Source: Caldilineaceae bacterium (GTDB lineage Bacteria > Chloroflexota > Anaerolineae > Caldilineales > Caldilineaceae). Taken from it: a stretch of DNA of 32,547 nt. The translations under genes were made by a program, and so were the position numbers. Where the stretch lies: NCBI GenBank assembly GCA_022824685.1, contig JAJDZJ010000026.1:1-32547 (forward strand). The letters are read 5' to 3'. The notes beneath the pieces are model-generated. The model saw only the letters and a list, made by a program, of their open reading frames with translations, was not told the DNA's origin and did no database searches. Shown here piece by piece: positions 1 through 9,026 of this stretch. Position 1 is the first letter of the stretch, and every line of letters starts with the position of its first letter.

Positions 1-14
1 CGCCGACTGAGGGC
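1..14. repeat. terminal direct repeat, left copy
   Basis: The first 14 bases, CGCCGACTGAGGGC, are identical to the last 14 bases of the window. A chance match of this length exactly at both ends is very unlikely. It means either that the molecule closes on itself or that both ends stop inside copies of the same repeat. Confidence 0.85.
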
Positions 15-116
15 CTGATCCGCGGCGTCTTCCCGTCGATATTCAGTAAGCGCAGGGTGATTTCCACTTATTCTCGCTTTCTTCTGGCCACAATTTCAAC
101 TGAATCGGCCTACAGA

Positions 117-135
117 TTTAGATGCGATTGCCCTG
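117..135 (+). repeat. imperfect inverted repeat, left copy
   Basis: TTTAGATGCGATTGCCCTG here matches the reverse complement of 32412-32430 at 17 of 19 positions. Its outer edge is 135 bp from the left end of the window, and the partner's outer edge is 136 bp from the right end. The arrangement resembles terminal inverted repeats of a short mobile or MITE-like element. No transposase is visible in the 116 bp on the inner side. Confidence 0.55.
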
Positions 136-154
136 CCCCTACGCCTACCGCTTG

Positions 155-184
155 TTGCCAATCCGGCCCCTGAATTGATAAACT
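155..184 (+). promoter_or_regulatory. possible rsgA promoter
   Basis: TTGCCA (155-160) and TAAACT (179-184) are separated by 18 bp, a sigma70-like arrangement. The expected start would lie only about 7 nt before the ATG at 198. This leaves almost no leader, or else favours the in-frame ATG at 240. Confidence 0.3.
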
Positions 185-197
185 GGGGCGGAAATCA

Positions 198-1331
198 ATG
201 CGCCCGAAGCCGGCGCGCCCACCAACCCGCACGAACCGGATGGAGTCGCCTTTGCCGCGAAACACAGATGCCTACGAACTGTGGGATGAAGCCTACGAGG
301 AAGACTACTTCGACGCGCCCGCCAAAAGCAAGCCCAAGCCCAAGAAAAAGGAGCGAACCATCGACGGTGTCGTCGTTCGCGCCCGCGGGCACCACTATGA
401 CGTCGCCACATCTGACGACAAAGTAATCAGTTGCCGCGTGCGCGGCCGCCTCCTGCAGGAACGCGCCAAGGACCTCACACTCGTTGCCGTCGGCGACCGC
501 GTAAAGATCGTCCTGGAAGGTAGGCGCAAAGGACAGATCGATTCAGTCGAGGAGCGGGAATCGACACTGAGCCGTCAACTGCCCGGCACAAACCGCCCGT
601 CAGAAGATGTCATCGTCGCCAACCCGGACCAGGTCCTGGTCGTCTTCTCCGTGCAAGACCCGGAACCCCACTTGCGCATGCTTGATCGCTTCCTCGTCGT
701 CGCCGAAGCCAACGAACTGCCCGCTGTCATCGTCGCCAACAAGATCGACCTCACCGGCCTGGACAAGGCCCGCGAGATCTTACTCCTTTACGAAGGGCTT
801 GGCTATCCGATTCTGTACGTGAGCGCAACCGAAGCTATCGAATTCGACCCGAACCGCAGTCCGGCAAACCCGCCCCGCCCCGGCGGACTCGACCAGCTCC
901 GCCGTCTGCTAACCGGCAAACTGACCGTCGTCACCGGGCCTAGCGGCGTCGGCAAGAGCGCCTTGATCAATGCCCTCCATCCACAACTCAACCTGCGTGT
1001 CGGCGACCTGCGTTCCTTCGAAGGCAAGGGGCGGCACACGACCCGCAACGCTCAGCTCTTCCAGCTTCCCCTGGGAGACAATACCTTTGTGGCGGATACC
1101 CCAGGAATCCGCGAACTCGGCCTCTACGAAATCGATCCGGGCAGCCTTTGCTTCTTCTATGTCGACCTGAAACCCTTTGTCAACGAATGCCACTTCCCCA
1201 ACTGCACACATGATCACGAACCAAACTGCGCTGTGAGGCAGGCTGTGGCAGATGGCAAAGTCTCTCCCGTACGCTACGACAGCTATGTCCGGCTGCTTAA
1301 CGGAGAAAGCTTCCAGCTGGACGAATGGTAG
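198..1331 (+). CDS. rsgA: ribosome small subunit-dependent GTPase RsgA
   Basis: RsgA is a circularly permuted GTPase that acts late in 30S subunit maturation. The 377-residue product has the expected order: an OB-fold region (about 55-130), G4 NKID (181-184), G5 SA (209-210), G1 GPSGVGKS (247-254), G2 TTR (281-283) and G3 DTPG (300-303). A zinc knuckle follows with C331, C336, H338 and C344. The G4-G5-G1-G2-G3 order is diagnostic of the family. The N-terminus carries an acidic stretch and then a Lys/Pro-rich tail (about 41-54), longer than in many homologues. ATG 198 has a GGGGCGGA stretch upstream. ATG 240 is in frame and would remove 14 residues, so the start is not settled. pcrA follows after 111 bp. 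Confidence 0.95.
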   Translation: MRPKPARPPTRTNRMESPLPRNTDAYELWDEAYEEDYFDAPAKSKPKPKKKERTIDGVVVRARGHHYDVATSDDKVISCRVRGRLLQERAKDLTLVAVGDRVKIVLEGRRKGQIDSVEERESTLSRQLPGTNRPSEDVIVANPDQVLVVFSVQDPEPHLRMLDRFLVVAEANELPAVIVANKIDLTGLDKAREILLLYEGLGYPILYVSATEAIEFDPNRSPANPPRPGGLDQLRRLLTGKLTVVTGPSGVGKSALINALHPQLNLRVGDLRSFEGKGRHTTRNAQLFQLPLGDNTFVADTPGIRELGLYEIDPGSLCFFYVDLKPFVNECHFPNCTHDHEPNCAVRQAVADGKVSPVRYDSYVRLLNGESFQLDEW

Positions 1332-1395
1332 GCTGCGCGGAACGCGCCGCCGGCTATCGCATAGCCTCCAGCCAGTTCTCCGGCGAACGCTTGCA

Positions 1396-1423
1396 TCTCG
1401 GACCGAGACCCAAATGCTACACT
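1396..1423 (+). promoter_or_regulatory. putative pcrA promoter with overlapping palindrome
   Basis: TGCTACACT (1415-1423) has the form of an extended -10 element. Its expected -35 position falls on a perfect 13-bp palindrome, TCTCGGACCGAGA (1396-1408), with 6-bp arms around a central A. The placement fits an operator next to a promoter. Which protein would bind is unknown. Confidence 0.4.
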
Positions 1424-1442
1424 ACGAATACGCAATCTTCTT

Positions 1443-3857
1443 ATGTCCAAATACCTTGATGGATTGAACCCCCAACAGAAAACTGCCGTCCAGGCGACTG
1501 AGGGCCCCGTTCTTGTTCTAGCCGGTCCCGGCTCAGGCAAAACGCGCGTCCTCACCCAGCGTATCGTCTACTTGATCGAAGAAAGAAGAATCGAGCCGTG
1601 GAACGTCCTGGCCGTTACCTTTACCAACAAGGCCGCGAGTGAAATGAGCGGTCGGGTTGAAGAGCTGATCGGCCACCGGTTCCCCCCGCCGGTCCAGGGC
1701 CGCCGCCGCAGCCTCGGCGGCCTCACCATCGGCACCTTCCACTCCGTCTGCGCACGCGTCCTGCGCGTCGAAGTCGAGGCCGCCGGCTTCGAACGCAACT
1801 GGGTGATCTACGACAGCGCCGACCAGTTGACTCTCGTGCGCGAAGTCCTAAAGGAGATGCAGCTCGACGAGAAACGCTTCAGCCCCAGGGCGGTCCTGGC
1901 ACAAATCAGCAACTGGAAGAACGATCTGCTTACGCCTGACCTGGTCAGCGCCGATGGCTACATGCAGGAGATTTGCGACCGCGTCCACGGCCGGTACCAG
2001 CAGCTCCTCAAGTTGAACAACGCAATGGACTTCGACGACCTCCTGATGCGCGCCGTCCTGCTCCTGCGCGAAAACGAAGGAATCCGTCGCAAATATCAGG
2101 ACAAGTGGCGCTACGTGCTCGTCGATGAGTTTCAAGACACGAACACCGCCCAATATGAGCTGGCGGCGCTCCTGGTCGGCCCGCCCGACGGCAAGCGCAA
2201 CCTCTTTGTCGTCGGCGATGAAGACCAGTCCATCTATCGCTTCCGCGGCGCCGACTACCGCAACGTCCTTCGCTTTCGCCGTGACTATCCCGACGCCAAT
2301 GTCGTCCTCCTCGAGCAGAACTACCGCAGCACCCAGAACATCCTTGACGTCGCCAACGCCGTCATTTCAAAGAATGCCAACCGAACGCCCAAAAACCTCC
2401 ACACAGATCGGGGCGACGGCCTCAAGGTCAGGATTCACGAAGCCTTCGACGAAACCGAAGAGGCCGAATATGTCCTTGACGAGGCAACCCGCCTGGGCGC
2501 CAAGTCGGGGCTCGGACCCGGCGCCGCAGCAGTCGTCTACAGGACGAACGCGCAGAGCCGCGCCCTCGAAGAAGCCTGCGTCCGGCGCAATCTTCGCTAC
2601 CGCCTCGTAGGCGCCACCCGCTTCTACGAGCGCCGCGAAATCAAGGATGTCCTCGCCTATATGCGGCTCGTGCATAACCCTTCCGCCGCCATGGCGCTCG
2701 ACCGCATCATCAACGTCCCCCCGCGCGGGATCGGGGCCAAGACGCTTGCGCTTCTCAAATCCTGGGCCGCCTCCGCCGGCGTCAGCGAATTCGAAGCCCT
2801 GCAGACCTTGCTCGCCGCCAACAGCGAACCGGCTCGAGCCAGCCTCACCCCTGACCTCCCCCCGGCCCCCTTTGCCGCCCGCGCCCGCAACGCCCTGATC
2901 AGATTCGCCTCCATGCTCGCGGGCTGGGTCCGCCTCGCCGCGGAGATACAGTACGAGCATGTCGCCGCGCTCATGGATCAGATACTGGACGACAGTGGAT
3001 ACCTTGTCCGCCTGCGCGATGACAGCGAGGACGGCGAAGAGCGCCTCCAGAACATCAATGAGCTGCGCGCCGTCGCCGCCCAGTACCGCCCCGGCATCGA
3101 CGATATGGAACCGGGCCAGGACCCTCTCGGCCTCTTTCTCCAGGAGATCAGCCTCGTCAGCGAACAGGATGACTACGAGGAAAACGAAGACGCCCTGACT
3201 CTCCTCACCCTGCACACCGCCAAAGGGCTGGAGTTCGGAGTCGTCTTCATGGTCGGCATGGAGGAGGGGCTCTTGCCCCATGCCCGCAGCATCAGCAGCG
3301 AAGACGATGAAGACATGGCCGAGGAGCGCCGCCTCGCCTACGTCGGCATCACCCGCGCAGAGCAACGCCTCTACCTCACCCACGCCTCCCTGCGGGCGAT
3401 GTGGGGCAGCAGCGAACTGCAAGAGGCCAGCCGTTTCCTGGATGACATCCCCGCCAAGTTGCTCAGCGGCCAGCACGACCGCCGCAAGCGTCGCGCCGCC
3501 GCCTTCGACCGGGCAACCAGCTGGCTTGACGGCCCCGCCATGTTCGGCCGCTACAGCAAAGATCCCGCCACCCCGCCCCCCGGCAACGCCTACAGGCCAG
3601 CCAATAGTCCAGCTGATTCCCCCGGCGAATCACCGCGTCAGGGCCGCACGGTTCGTTCATCTCGCCGCCGCCGCGCCGCCGTCTCCGAAACGCCTTCCAC
3701 CTTCAAGCGCCGCCAGAGCGTGGAACACCCCAAGTTCGGCGTGGGCACGGTAATCGACAGCATCGTAATTGGCGGCGAAGAGGAAGTCTCAGTGGCTTTC
3801 CCCAACTTGGGCGTCAAGAAATTCATGGCCTCGCTGGCAAACCTGAAAATTCTCTAG
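1443..3857 (+). CDS. pcrA: UvrD/PcrA-type ATP-dependent DNA helicase
   Basis: A superfamily 1A 3'-5' DNA helicase for repair and for removing proteins from DNA. All hallmark motifs are present in the 804-residue product: Walker A GPGSGKT (28-34), Ia [10 protein letters not shown] (59-68), II VDEFQDT (227-233), [16 protein letters not shown] (258-270), IV QNYRST (292-297), [10 protein letters not shown] (590-598) and [16 protein letters not shown] (627-640). A basic, low-complexity linker (about 676-755) leads to a C-terminal Tudor-like module (about 758-804, HPKFGVGTV). That tail is typical of PcrA and in family members contacts RNA polymerase. The ATG has no clear Shine-Dalgarno but begins just before the conserved LNPQQ segment. 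The next gene begins 37 bp downstream. Confidence 0.95.
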   Translation: MSKYLDGLNPQQKTAVQATEGPVLVLAGPGSGKTRVLTQRIVYLIEERRIEPWNVLAVTFTNKAASEMSGRVEELIGHRFPPPVQGRRRSLGGLTIGTFHSVCARVLRVEVEAAGFERNWVIYDSADQLTLVREVLKEMQLDEKRFSPRAVLAQISNWKNDLLTPDLVSADGYMQEICDRVHGRYQQLLKLNNAMDFDDLLMRAVLLLRENEGIRRKYQDKWRYVLVDEFQDTNTAQYELAALLVGPPDGKRNLFVVGDEDQSIYRFRGADYRNVLRFRRDYPDANVVLLEQNYRSTQNILDVANAVISKNANRTPKNLHTDRGDGLKVRIHEAFDETEEAEYVLDEATRLGAKSGLGPGAAAVVYRTNAQSRALEEACVRRNLRYRLVGATRFYERREIKDVLAYMRLVHNPSAAMALDRIINVPPRGIGAKTLALLKSWAASAGVSEFEALQTLLAANSEPARASLTPDLPPAPFAARARNALIRFASMLAGWVRLAAEIQYEHVAALMDQILDDSGYLVRLRDDSEDGEERLQNINELRAVAAQYRPGIDDMEPGQDPLGLFLQEISLVSEQDDYEENEDALTLLTLHTAKGLEFGVVFMVGMEEGLLPHARSISSEDDEDMAEERRLAYVGITRAEQRLYLTHASLRAMWGSSELQEASRFLDDIPAKLLSGQHDRRKRRAAAFDRATSWLDGPAMFGRYSKDPATPPPGNAYRPANSPADSPGESPRQGRTVRSSRRRRAAVSETPSTFKRRQSVEHPKFGVGTVIDSIVIGGEEEVSVAFPNLGVKKFMASLANLKIL

Positions 3858-3893
3858 GCCGCCGCTATGCGGCCGAGCGCCCAGGAAGATACT

Positions 3894-6131
3894 GTGAAAG
3901 CCACTTCGCCCCCATGGAATACAACCACAAAGGCCATCGTCGCCGTCTCCGCCCTGGCCCTCTTCTGCCTTCTGGTCTGGGTATTCCGCGGCCTGCTCCA
4001 ACAGGTTGTGCTGGCTGCGCTCCTGGCCTACCTGCTCCACCCCCTGATCTCCCTGATCGACCGGCGCACCCCTTTCAATCGAGTTACCGTCGTCCTGACC
4101 GTCTATCTGGCCCTGGCCGTCCTCGTCGTGGCGACCTTCTTCCTCGTGGGCGTCACCACCTTCCAACAGGTCCTCGATCTGTCCCGGCGGCTGCCCGGCT
4201 GGTTCGATGACGCCCTCGTCCAGCTGCAAGAGCTGCAGAAACAACTGCCCGAATCCATCACCGTCAGCGGCTTTACAGTGCCCGTTGCCCCCCTCCTGCC
4301 CCAGATGCCCGGCTGGGACGAACTCTTCAGCCAGGTGTTCGCCCTGCTTCAGCCTATTTTCGGCCGCGGCGGCAGCCTGGCCGCCAGCGTCGTCACCGGA
4401 ACGGTCGCAGTCCTCGGCCAGATCTTGCTCGTCTTCATTATCTCCATTTACGTCGCCGTCGACATTCCCCGTATCGGCAGCATGATCGCCAACATCGCCC
4501 ACAAACCCGGCTATCGCCGCGATGCCGAAAGACTGACCGCCAGCGTCAGCAACGTGTGGGCGGCCTACATGCGCGGCCAGGCCCTGCTTGCCATCGTCAT
4601 TTTCGTCATGGTAAGCGTCGTGCTTGGCGCGCTCGGCGTCGACAACGCCCTCGGCCTTGGCCTCCTCTCCGGCGCAATGGAGTTTCTGCCCGTCATCGGG
4701 CCGCTGGCCGGCGCCGGCGCGGCCATCCTGGTCGCCTTCTTCCAAAGCGCGCCCGGCTTCGGCCTGACCTCGCTTCAGTTCGCGCTCGCCGTGGCCGTCG
4801 CCATGATCGTCATCCAGCAGATCGAAAACACGCTGCTTGTGCCCCGCATCGTCGGCAAAGCCCTCAATCTGCACGCCCTTCTCGTCATGGTCAGCGTTAT
4901 CATGGGAGCCTCCCTCGCCGGCCTGCTCGGCGCGATTCTCGCCGCCCCCATCGTCGCCTCCCTCCGCATCCTGGGAGATTACGCCTGGCACAAAATGCTC
5001 GACCTCCCGCCTTTCCCCGATGACGGGGACAACCGGCCAACGCCTGCGGAAGCGATCAACAGTTCAGATGGAGAGCCGCATTCCCCCCCCGCTCCAGCCG
5101 TCTATCCCCTCTCCTTCCAACCGGTCTTCAAAGACTACATCTGGGGCGGGCGCAATCTGGAAACCAGGCTGGGCAGAGAGCTTCCCCCCGGCGCCGTAGC
5201 CGAAAGCTGGGAAATCGCCGCGCATCCCAACGGCCAGACCACGGTTGCAAACGGCCCCTTGGCAGGCTGTACCCTCGCCCAACTCCAGCAGCGTTGGGGA
5301 GAGCGGCTCCTAGGCAGTGCAGCTGACTCCGATTCCTTCCCCCTGCTGATCAAGCTCCTCGACGCAAACCGCTGGCTCTCCGTCCAGGTCCACCCCGACG
5401 ACGCCTACGCCCGCAAGCACGCCGGCGAACTGGGCAAGACCGAACTCTGGATAATCCTCCACGCCGAACCGGGCGCTGAGATCATCTACGGCCTCAGAGC
5501 CGGCGTCGACCGCCAAAGCCTCACCCAGGCCGCGGAAGCCGGCGCCGTCGATTCTGTCCTCCATCGGATTCCCGTTCACACTGGTGACGCCGTCTACGTA
5601 CCGGCCGGAACCGTCCACGCTCTCGGGCCCGGCGCCATCGTAGCCGAAATCCAGCAGAACAGCGACACCACCTACCGCCTCTACGACTGGGGGCGCGCCG
5701 GGGCCGACGGCCAGTCCCGTCCTCTCCATGTCCAACAGGCGCTTGACGTCATCGACTGGCGTATGGTCCAGCCCGACGTCGCGCCGCCTCCCAGACTCAC
5801 CGCTCCACAAGGCTGGACGCGCGAAGCGCTCGCAGACCTGCGCACTATCGGCGGCCCCGCCGCCGCCAATCTGGACCTGGCCGGGCGCGCCGATACAGCC
5901 TGTCTCCACTTTCGCGTCGACCGCCTGACCGGCAGCCCTGGCGCCGTCTGGAATGATGCCTGCGACGGGACCTCATTCCATTTATGGGGCGCTCTTTCCG
6001 GAGAAGCATCCCTCCACTGGTCCGGCGAGACCGTGAAACTCCGTGCAATATCCTGGCTCCTCCTTCCCGCCGCCCTGGGCAACTACGAAATCCGTCCAAC
6101 CACCGAATGTGTCCTGCTAAGGATCCAATGA
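3894..6131 (+). CDS. manA: AI-2E/PerM-type membrane protein fused to class I phosphomannose isomerase
   Basis: A continuous 745-codon frame joins two proteins that are normally separate. Residues about 15-370 are an AI-2E/PerM family transporter with multiple membrane spans, the PVIGPLAG segment (266-273) and the conserved PRIVGKALNLHALL region. Residues about 405-745 are a class I mannose-6-phosphate isomerase (fructose-6-P/mannose-6-P interconversion): YIWGG, QVHPDD with zinc ligands Q498 and H500, E517 in GKTELW, H575 in PAGTVHALG, and R595 in TTYRLYDWGR. The GTG at 3894 is preferred because AGGAAG lies just upstream; an ATG at 3867 would add nine residues. The junction linker is Pro/Ser-rich and crosses a run of eight C. 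This could be a true fusion, two genes merged by a sequencing error, or a slippage site. Both domain calls are firm; the fusion itself is less so. Confidence 0.85.
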   Translation: MKATSPPWNTTTKAIVAVSALALFCLLVWVFRGLLQQVVLAALLAYLLHPLISLIDRRTPFNRVTVVLTVYLALAVLVVATFFLVGVTTFQQVLDLSRRLPGWFDDALVQLQELQKQLPESITVSGFTVPVAPLLPQMPGWDELFSQVFALLQPIFGRGGSLAASVVTGTVAVLGQILLVFIISIYVAVDIPRIGSMIANIAHKPGYRRDAERLTASVSNVWAAYMRGQALLAIVIFVMVSVVLGALGVDNALGLGLLSGAMEFLPVIGPLAGAGAAILVAFFQSAPGFGLTSLQFALAVAVAMIVIQQIENTLLVPRIVGKALNLHALLVMVSVIMGASLAGLLGAILAAPIVASLRILGDYAWHKMLDLPPFPDDGDNRPTPAEAINSSDGEPHSPPAPAVYPLSFQPVFKDYIWGGRNLETRLGRELPPGAVAESWEIAAHPNGQTTVANGPLAGCTLAQLQQRWGERLLGSAADSDSFPLLIKLLDANRWLSVQVHPDDAYARKHAGELGKTELWIILHAEPGAEIIYGLRAGVDRQSLTQAAEAGAVDSVLHRIPVHTGDAVYVPAGTVHALGPGAIVAEIQQNSDTTYRLYDWGRAGADGQSRPLHVQQALDVIDWRMVQPDVAPPPRLTAPQGWTREALADLRTIGGPAAANLDLAGRADTACLHFRVDRLTGSPGAVWNDACDGTSFHLWGALSGEASLHWSGETVKLRAISWLLLPAALGNYEIRPTTECVLLRIQ
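5083..5090 (+). other. C8 homopolymer at the transporter/ManA junction
   Basis: Eight consecutive C residues lie in the linker codons. An ATG at 5068 is in another frame. With nine C instead of eight, it would read MESRIPPPAPAVYPLSF straight into the isomerase, giving a normal-looking ManA N-terminus. The tract length therefore decides whether the two domains are one protein or two. Confidence 0.7.
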
Positions 6132-6155
6132 AACGAAGCTTCAAGGAGACTATCT

Positions 6156-6770
6156 GTGCCCGCGTCCGAAAAAAATGCCGTCACGACCTTCCCTATCCAC
6201 GATCTGCTCGCCAGCCGCTGGAGCCCCAGGGCCTTTGCCGACCGCCCAATCCCTCCGGAAGTTCTTGGAGGCCTCTTTGAAGCAGCCCGCTGGGCGCCAT
6301 CTTCACGCAACCTACAACCGTGGCACTTTGTTTTCGCCGCCCGCCATCACGACCCCGACGGGTTTGCGTGCATCCTCAGTACGCTCGTCGGAGCAAATAA
6401 GTCCTGGGGGAAAAACGCCTCTGTCCTGCTTATCGCCGTCACCGAGCCAAGCCCCGAAAGTGGCAAGGGCCCCAACACCTATGCCTACTACGATGTAGGG
6501 CAGGCCATGGCCCACCTGTCGATACAGGCGATGGCCAGCGGACTCTATATCCATCAGATGGGCGGTTTCCGCAGAGAAAAAGCCAGCGAGCTTTTGGAGA
6601 TTCCCGACAACTTTGAACCGGTTGTCTCCGCAGCCATCGGCTACCTGGCCGACCCTTCCATACTGTCGGACACAATGCGGGAACGCGAACTGGCCCCCCG
6701 CAGCCGCCATCCCCTTTCCGAGCAGGTTTTCAGCGCAAAGTGGGGCGAAACGCATCCCGACTATGCATGA
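6156..6770 (+). CDS. nitroreductase family protein
   Basis: An FMN-dependent oxidoreductase-fold protein of 204 residues. The GTG start is supported by AAGGAGA seven bases upstream. Family signatures are the N-terminal SRWSPRAF (20-27), the ARWAPSSRNLQPW segment (44-56) that contacts FMN in relatives, the DVGQAMAHLSIQAMASGL helix in the middle, and the C-terminal AAIGYL. The natural substrate cannot be told from sequence; members reduce nitroaromatics, quinones or other electrophiles using NAD(P)H. It starts 24 bp after the fusion gene, and its last eight bases overlap the next gene (ATG at 6763), so translation of the two is probably coupled. Confidence 0.9.
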   Translation: MPASEKNAVTTFPIHDLLASRWSPRAFADRPIPPEVLGGLFEAARWAPSSRNLQPWHFVFAARHHDPDGFACILSTLVGANKSWGKNASVLLIAVTEPSPESGKGPNTYAYYDVGQAMAHLSIQAMASGLYIHQMGGFRREKASELLEIPDNFEPVVSAAIGYLADPSILSDTMRERELAPRSRHPLSEQVFSAKWGETHPDYA

Positions 6771-8184
6771 CCTGGTCATCAAACACGGGCAGCTCATTCT
6801 CCCCTCCGGCCCCGTCCTCGCTGACCTGGCAATCGACGGAGACCGCCTCGCAGCCATCGGTACTCAACTGAACGCCACCCGCGCAATCGACGCCGCCCGC
6901 TGTTACGTCATCCCTGGCGGCGTCGACTGCCACGTCCACCTGCAAATGCGTCTCGGCGGCCTCACGACTGCCGACACCTTCGAAACCGGCACAGTGGCCG
7001 CAGCCTGCGGGGGCACGACGACCGTCGTCGACTTCACCGACCCGCGGCCGGAGCAGCCGCTCATGCACGCGCTCCGCGAGCGCCGGGCAGAGGCCGACGG
7101 CCGCGTCGCCGTCGACTACGGCCTCCACATGACCATTCCCACCTGGCACGCAAGCGCAGACGACCGCCTGCATGACGTGCCTGACGCAGTCGCCGCCGGC
7201 TGCGCCACCTTCAAGCTCTACCAGGCCTATGACCGCATGCAGCTTGACGACATCGCCCTGCTCAGAGCCATGCGCGCCGTCGCCTCCTCCGGGGGCAGCG
7301 TCGTCCTCCACAGCGAGACCGGCCCCCTTCTCGAACAGCTGCGCGCCGAAGCCCTCGCCGCCGGCCGCCGCGAACCTGTCTGGCACGAGCGCACCCGCCC
7401 CGCCATTCTCGAAGCCAGCGCCGTCCAGCGCGCCCTTGCCATCGCCGCCCTGGCCGGCTGCCCGCTCCACGTCTTCCACGTCGGCGCAGCCGAACCGCTC
7501 GCGTACATTGCCGCCGCCCGCACGAACGGCCAGGACGTTACCGCCGAGACCTGCCCGCACTACCTTCTCCTCAGCGCAGACCAGCACCTCTCAGGCCCGG
7601 ATGGACACCTCTTCATCTGCGCGCCGCCTCTCAGGCGCCCCGACGACCAGGCGGCCGTGTGGCGCGCCCTGCAAGACGGCTCCCTCGACATCGTCAGCAC
7701 AGACCACTGTCCCTGGACCCGGAGCGAGAAGCGGCAGCCATCCTTTGTCAACGTGCCCGGCGGCCTGCCCGGCATCGAGACGCGTCTGGCTCTCGTGCAT
7801 CACTTCGGCGTCAACCAGCGTGGTCTGCCCCTGACCTCCTGGGTCTCCTCCTGCTGCGCCGCCCCCGCCCGCCGCATGGGCCTGTCGCGAAAGGGGGCCC
7901 TGCTGCCCGGCTATGACGCCGACGTCGTCATTTTCGACCCATTACGAGAAAAGACGCTCGCCTCCAACGAGCTGAACGGGGCCGCCGACTGGTCCCCATA
8001 CGAAGGACTTGACGTGTCCGGCTGGCCGCGCGCCGTCCTCCTGCGCGGCGCCGAAATTGTGCGAGACGAGGCCTACGTCGGTCACCCCGGTCAGGGCCGC
8101 TTCCAGCATCGAACCTTCACTCCCACTCCGGACCCGTCCCAGTTACGCCGGATTGTTGACTTTCGACTCCTGCCCCCTCTATAG
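6763..8184 (+). CDS. hydA: dihydropyrimidinase/hydantoinase family amidohydrolase
   Basis: A 473-residue metal-dependent cyclic amidohydrolase that opens dihydropyrimidine or hydantoin-like rings. The binuclear metal site is complete: H57 and H59 in DCHVHL, K151 in FKLYQAY (the lysine carboxylated in the family), H183 in VLHSE, H239 in VFHVGA and D314 in STDHCP. Allantoinase and dihydroorotase are relatives, but the FKLYQAY and TAETCPHYL segments fit the dihydropyrimidinase branch best. The frame is open further upstream, but the ATG overlapping the nitroreductase stop fits the conserved N-terminus. No partner carbamoylase or dihydropyrimidine dehydrogenase is adjacent, so the pathway is unknown. 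The alkA promoter appears to sit inside its 3' end. Confidence 0.92.
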   Translation: MHDLVIKHGQLILPSGPVLADLAIDGDRLAAIGTQLNATRAIDAARCYVIPGGVDCHVHLQMRLGGLTTADTFETGTVAAACGGTTTVVDFTDPRPEQPLMHALRERRAEADGRVAVDYGLHMTIPTWHASADDRLHDVPDAVAAGCATFKLYQAYDRMQLDDIALLRAMRAVASSGGSVVLHSETGPLLEQLRAEALAAGRREPVWHERTRPAILEASAVQRALAIAALAGCPLHVFHVGAAEPLAYIAAARTNGQDVTAETCPHYLLLSADQHLSGPDGHLFICAPPLRRPDDQAAVWRALQDGSLDIVSTDHCPWTRSEKRQPSFVNVPGGLPGIETRLALVHHFGVNQRGLPLTSWVSSCCAAPARRMGLSRKGALLPGYDADVVIFDPLREKTLASNELNGAADWSPYEGLDVSGWPRAVLLRGAEIVRDEAYVGHPGQGRFQHRTFTPTPDPSQLRRIVDFRLLPPL

Positions 8185-8185
8185 T
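8156..8185 (+). promoter_or_regulatory. sigma70-type promoter for alkA leader
   Basis: TTGACT (8156-8161) and TATAGT (8180-8185) are separated by 18 bp, close to consensus. The site overlaps the last codons of the amidohydrolase gene and would start a transcript near 8192. Confidence 0.6.
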
Positions 8186-8191
8186 ATGGTA

Positions 8192-8411
8192 GAAGGCCCG
8201 CCGGTACGCGACCGGCCTCAAGAGGATGCCATGCAGGCGGCCAATCGGCAGTTAAGCGTGCAAGCTGACACCTCCGTCTCCGCGGCCGTCATTGCCCCAG
8301 TGTAATTCCCGCCGAGGGAAAGACTTTCGGCCTGTGCCATCATCACATGAGGTACCGACCTCCGTAGGTCGGCAATCCCAATCCCCATTGCAACCAGAAA
8401 CGCGAAACGCG
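8192..8411 (+). promoter_or_regulatory. structured leader upstream of alkA
   Basis: This 220-nt stretch contains two perfect short hairpins: GCCGGT/ACCGGC around ACGCG (8200-8216), and CCGACCT/AGGTCGG around a 4-nt loop (8355-8372). A 24-codon reading frame (ATG 8231 to TAA 8303-8305) follows AAGAGG, but its coding value is unproven. The alkA frame stays open upstream to 8292. No poly-T tract follows either hairpin, so neither looks like a classical terminator. Confidence 0.35.
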
Positions 8412-9026
8412 ATGAACACTCTCGACGAAAGTACACTCGACCAGGGCCTGGCATACCTCGCCGCACAGGACGCAGACCTGGCCAGGGTCCTCACCCGCCA
8501 CGGACCCCCCGCGCTTCGCCAGCGCGACCCGGGCTTTCCCACCCTGCTCAAAACCATCCTCGGCCAGCAGGTTTCCCGCTCCTCTGCCGACGCCACCTAC
8601 CAGCGGCTCTGCGATGCCATCGGCCTGCCCCTCCCCGTGAACTTTCTCACGCTCGATGACGAACAGCTGCGCTCAATCGGCTTCAGCCGCCAGAAGACCC
8701 GCTACGGTCGCGAACTGGCCGCGGCCCTCGTCGAAGGACGCCTCGATCTCGACCGTCTGGCCGGCTGCGACGACGACGCCGTTCGCTCCGCCCTGACCGC
8801 CCTCCCCGGCATCGGCGCCTGGACCGCCGAAATCTATCTGCTCTTCGCCCTCCGCCGGCCCGACGCCTGGCCCGCCAGCGATCTGGGCATTATCGTCGGC
8901 GCACAAAAGGTCAAGGACCTGCCCCATCGGCCTTCCCGCCAGGAGATGGACGCCATGGCCGAGGCCTGGCGCCCTTGGCGCGGCCTTGCCGCCTTCATCC
9001 TCTGGCACGGCTACCAGCTGATCTGA
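8412..9026 (+). CDS. alkA: AlkA-type 3-methyladenine DNA glycosylase
   Basis: A helix-hairpin-helix base excision repair glycosylase that removes alkylated purines. The product of about 204 residues has the helix-hairpin-helix LPGIGAWTAEIYLL (131-144) followed by the catalytic aspartate D157 in AWPASDLGI, matching the AlkA pattern. An early TILGQQVS motif (48-55) is also typical. It is shorter than E. coli AlkA and lacks the N-terminal TBP-like domain, so it belongs to the short AlkA/MagIII-like group. The ATG at 8412 begins at a normal distance from the first family motif; an ATG at 8292 would add 40 unconvincing residues. Confidence 0.9.
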   Translation: MNTLDESTLDQGLAYLAAQDADLARVLTRHGPPALRQRDPGFPTLLKTILGQQVSRSSADATYQRLCDAIGLPLPVNFLTLDDEQLRSIGFSRQKTRYGRELAAALVEGRLDLDRLAGCDDDAVRSALTALPGIGAWTAEIYLLFALRRPDAWPASDLGIIVGAQKVKDLPHRPSRQEMDAMAEAWRPWRGLAAFILWHGYQLI

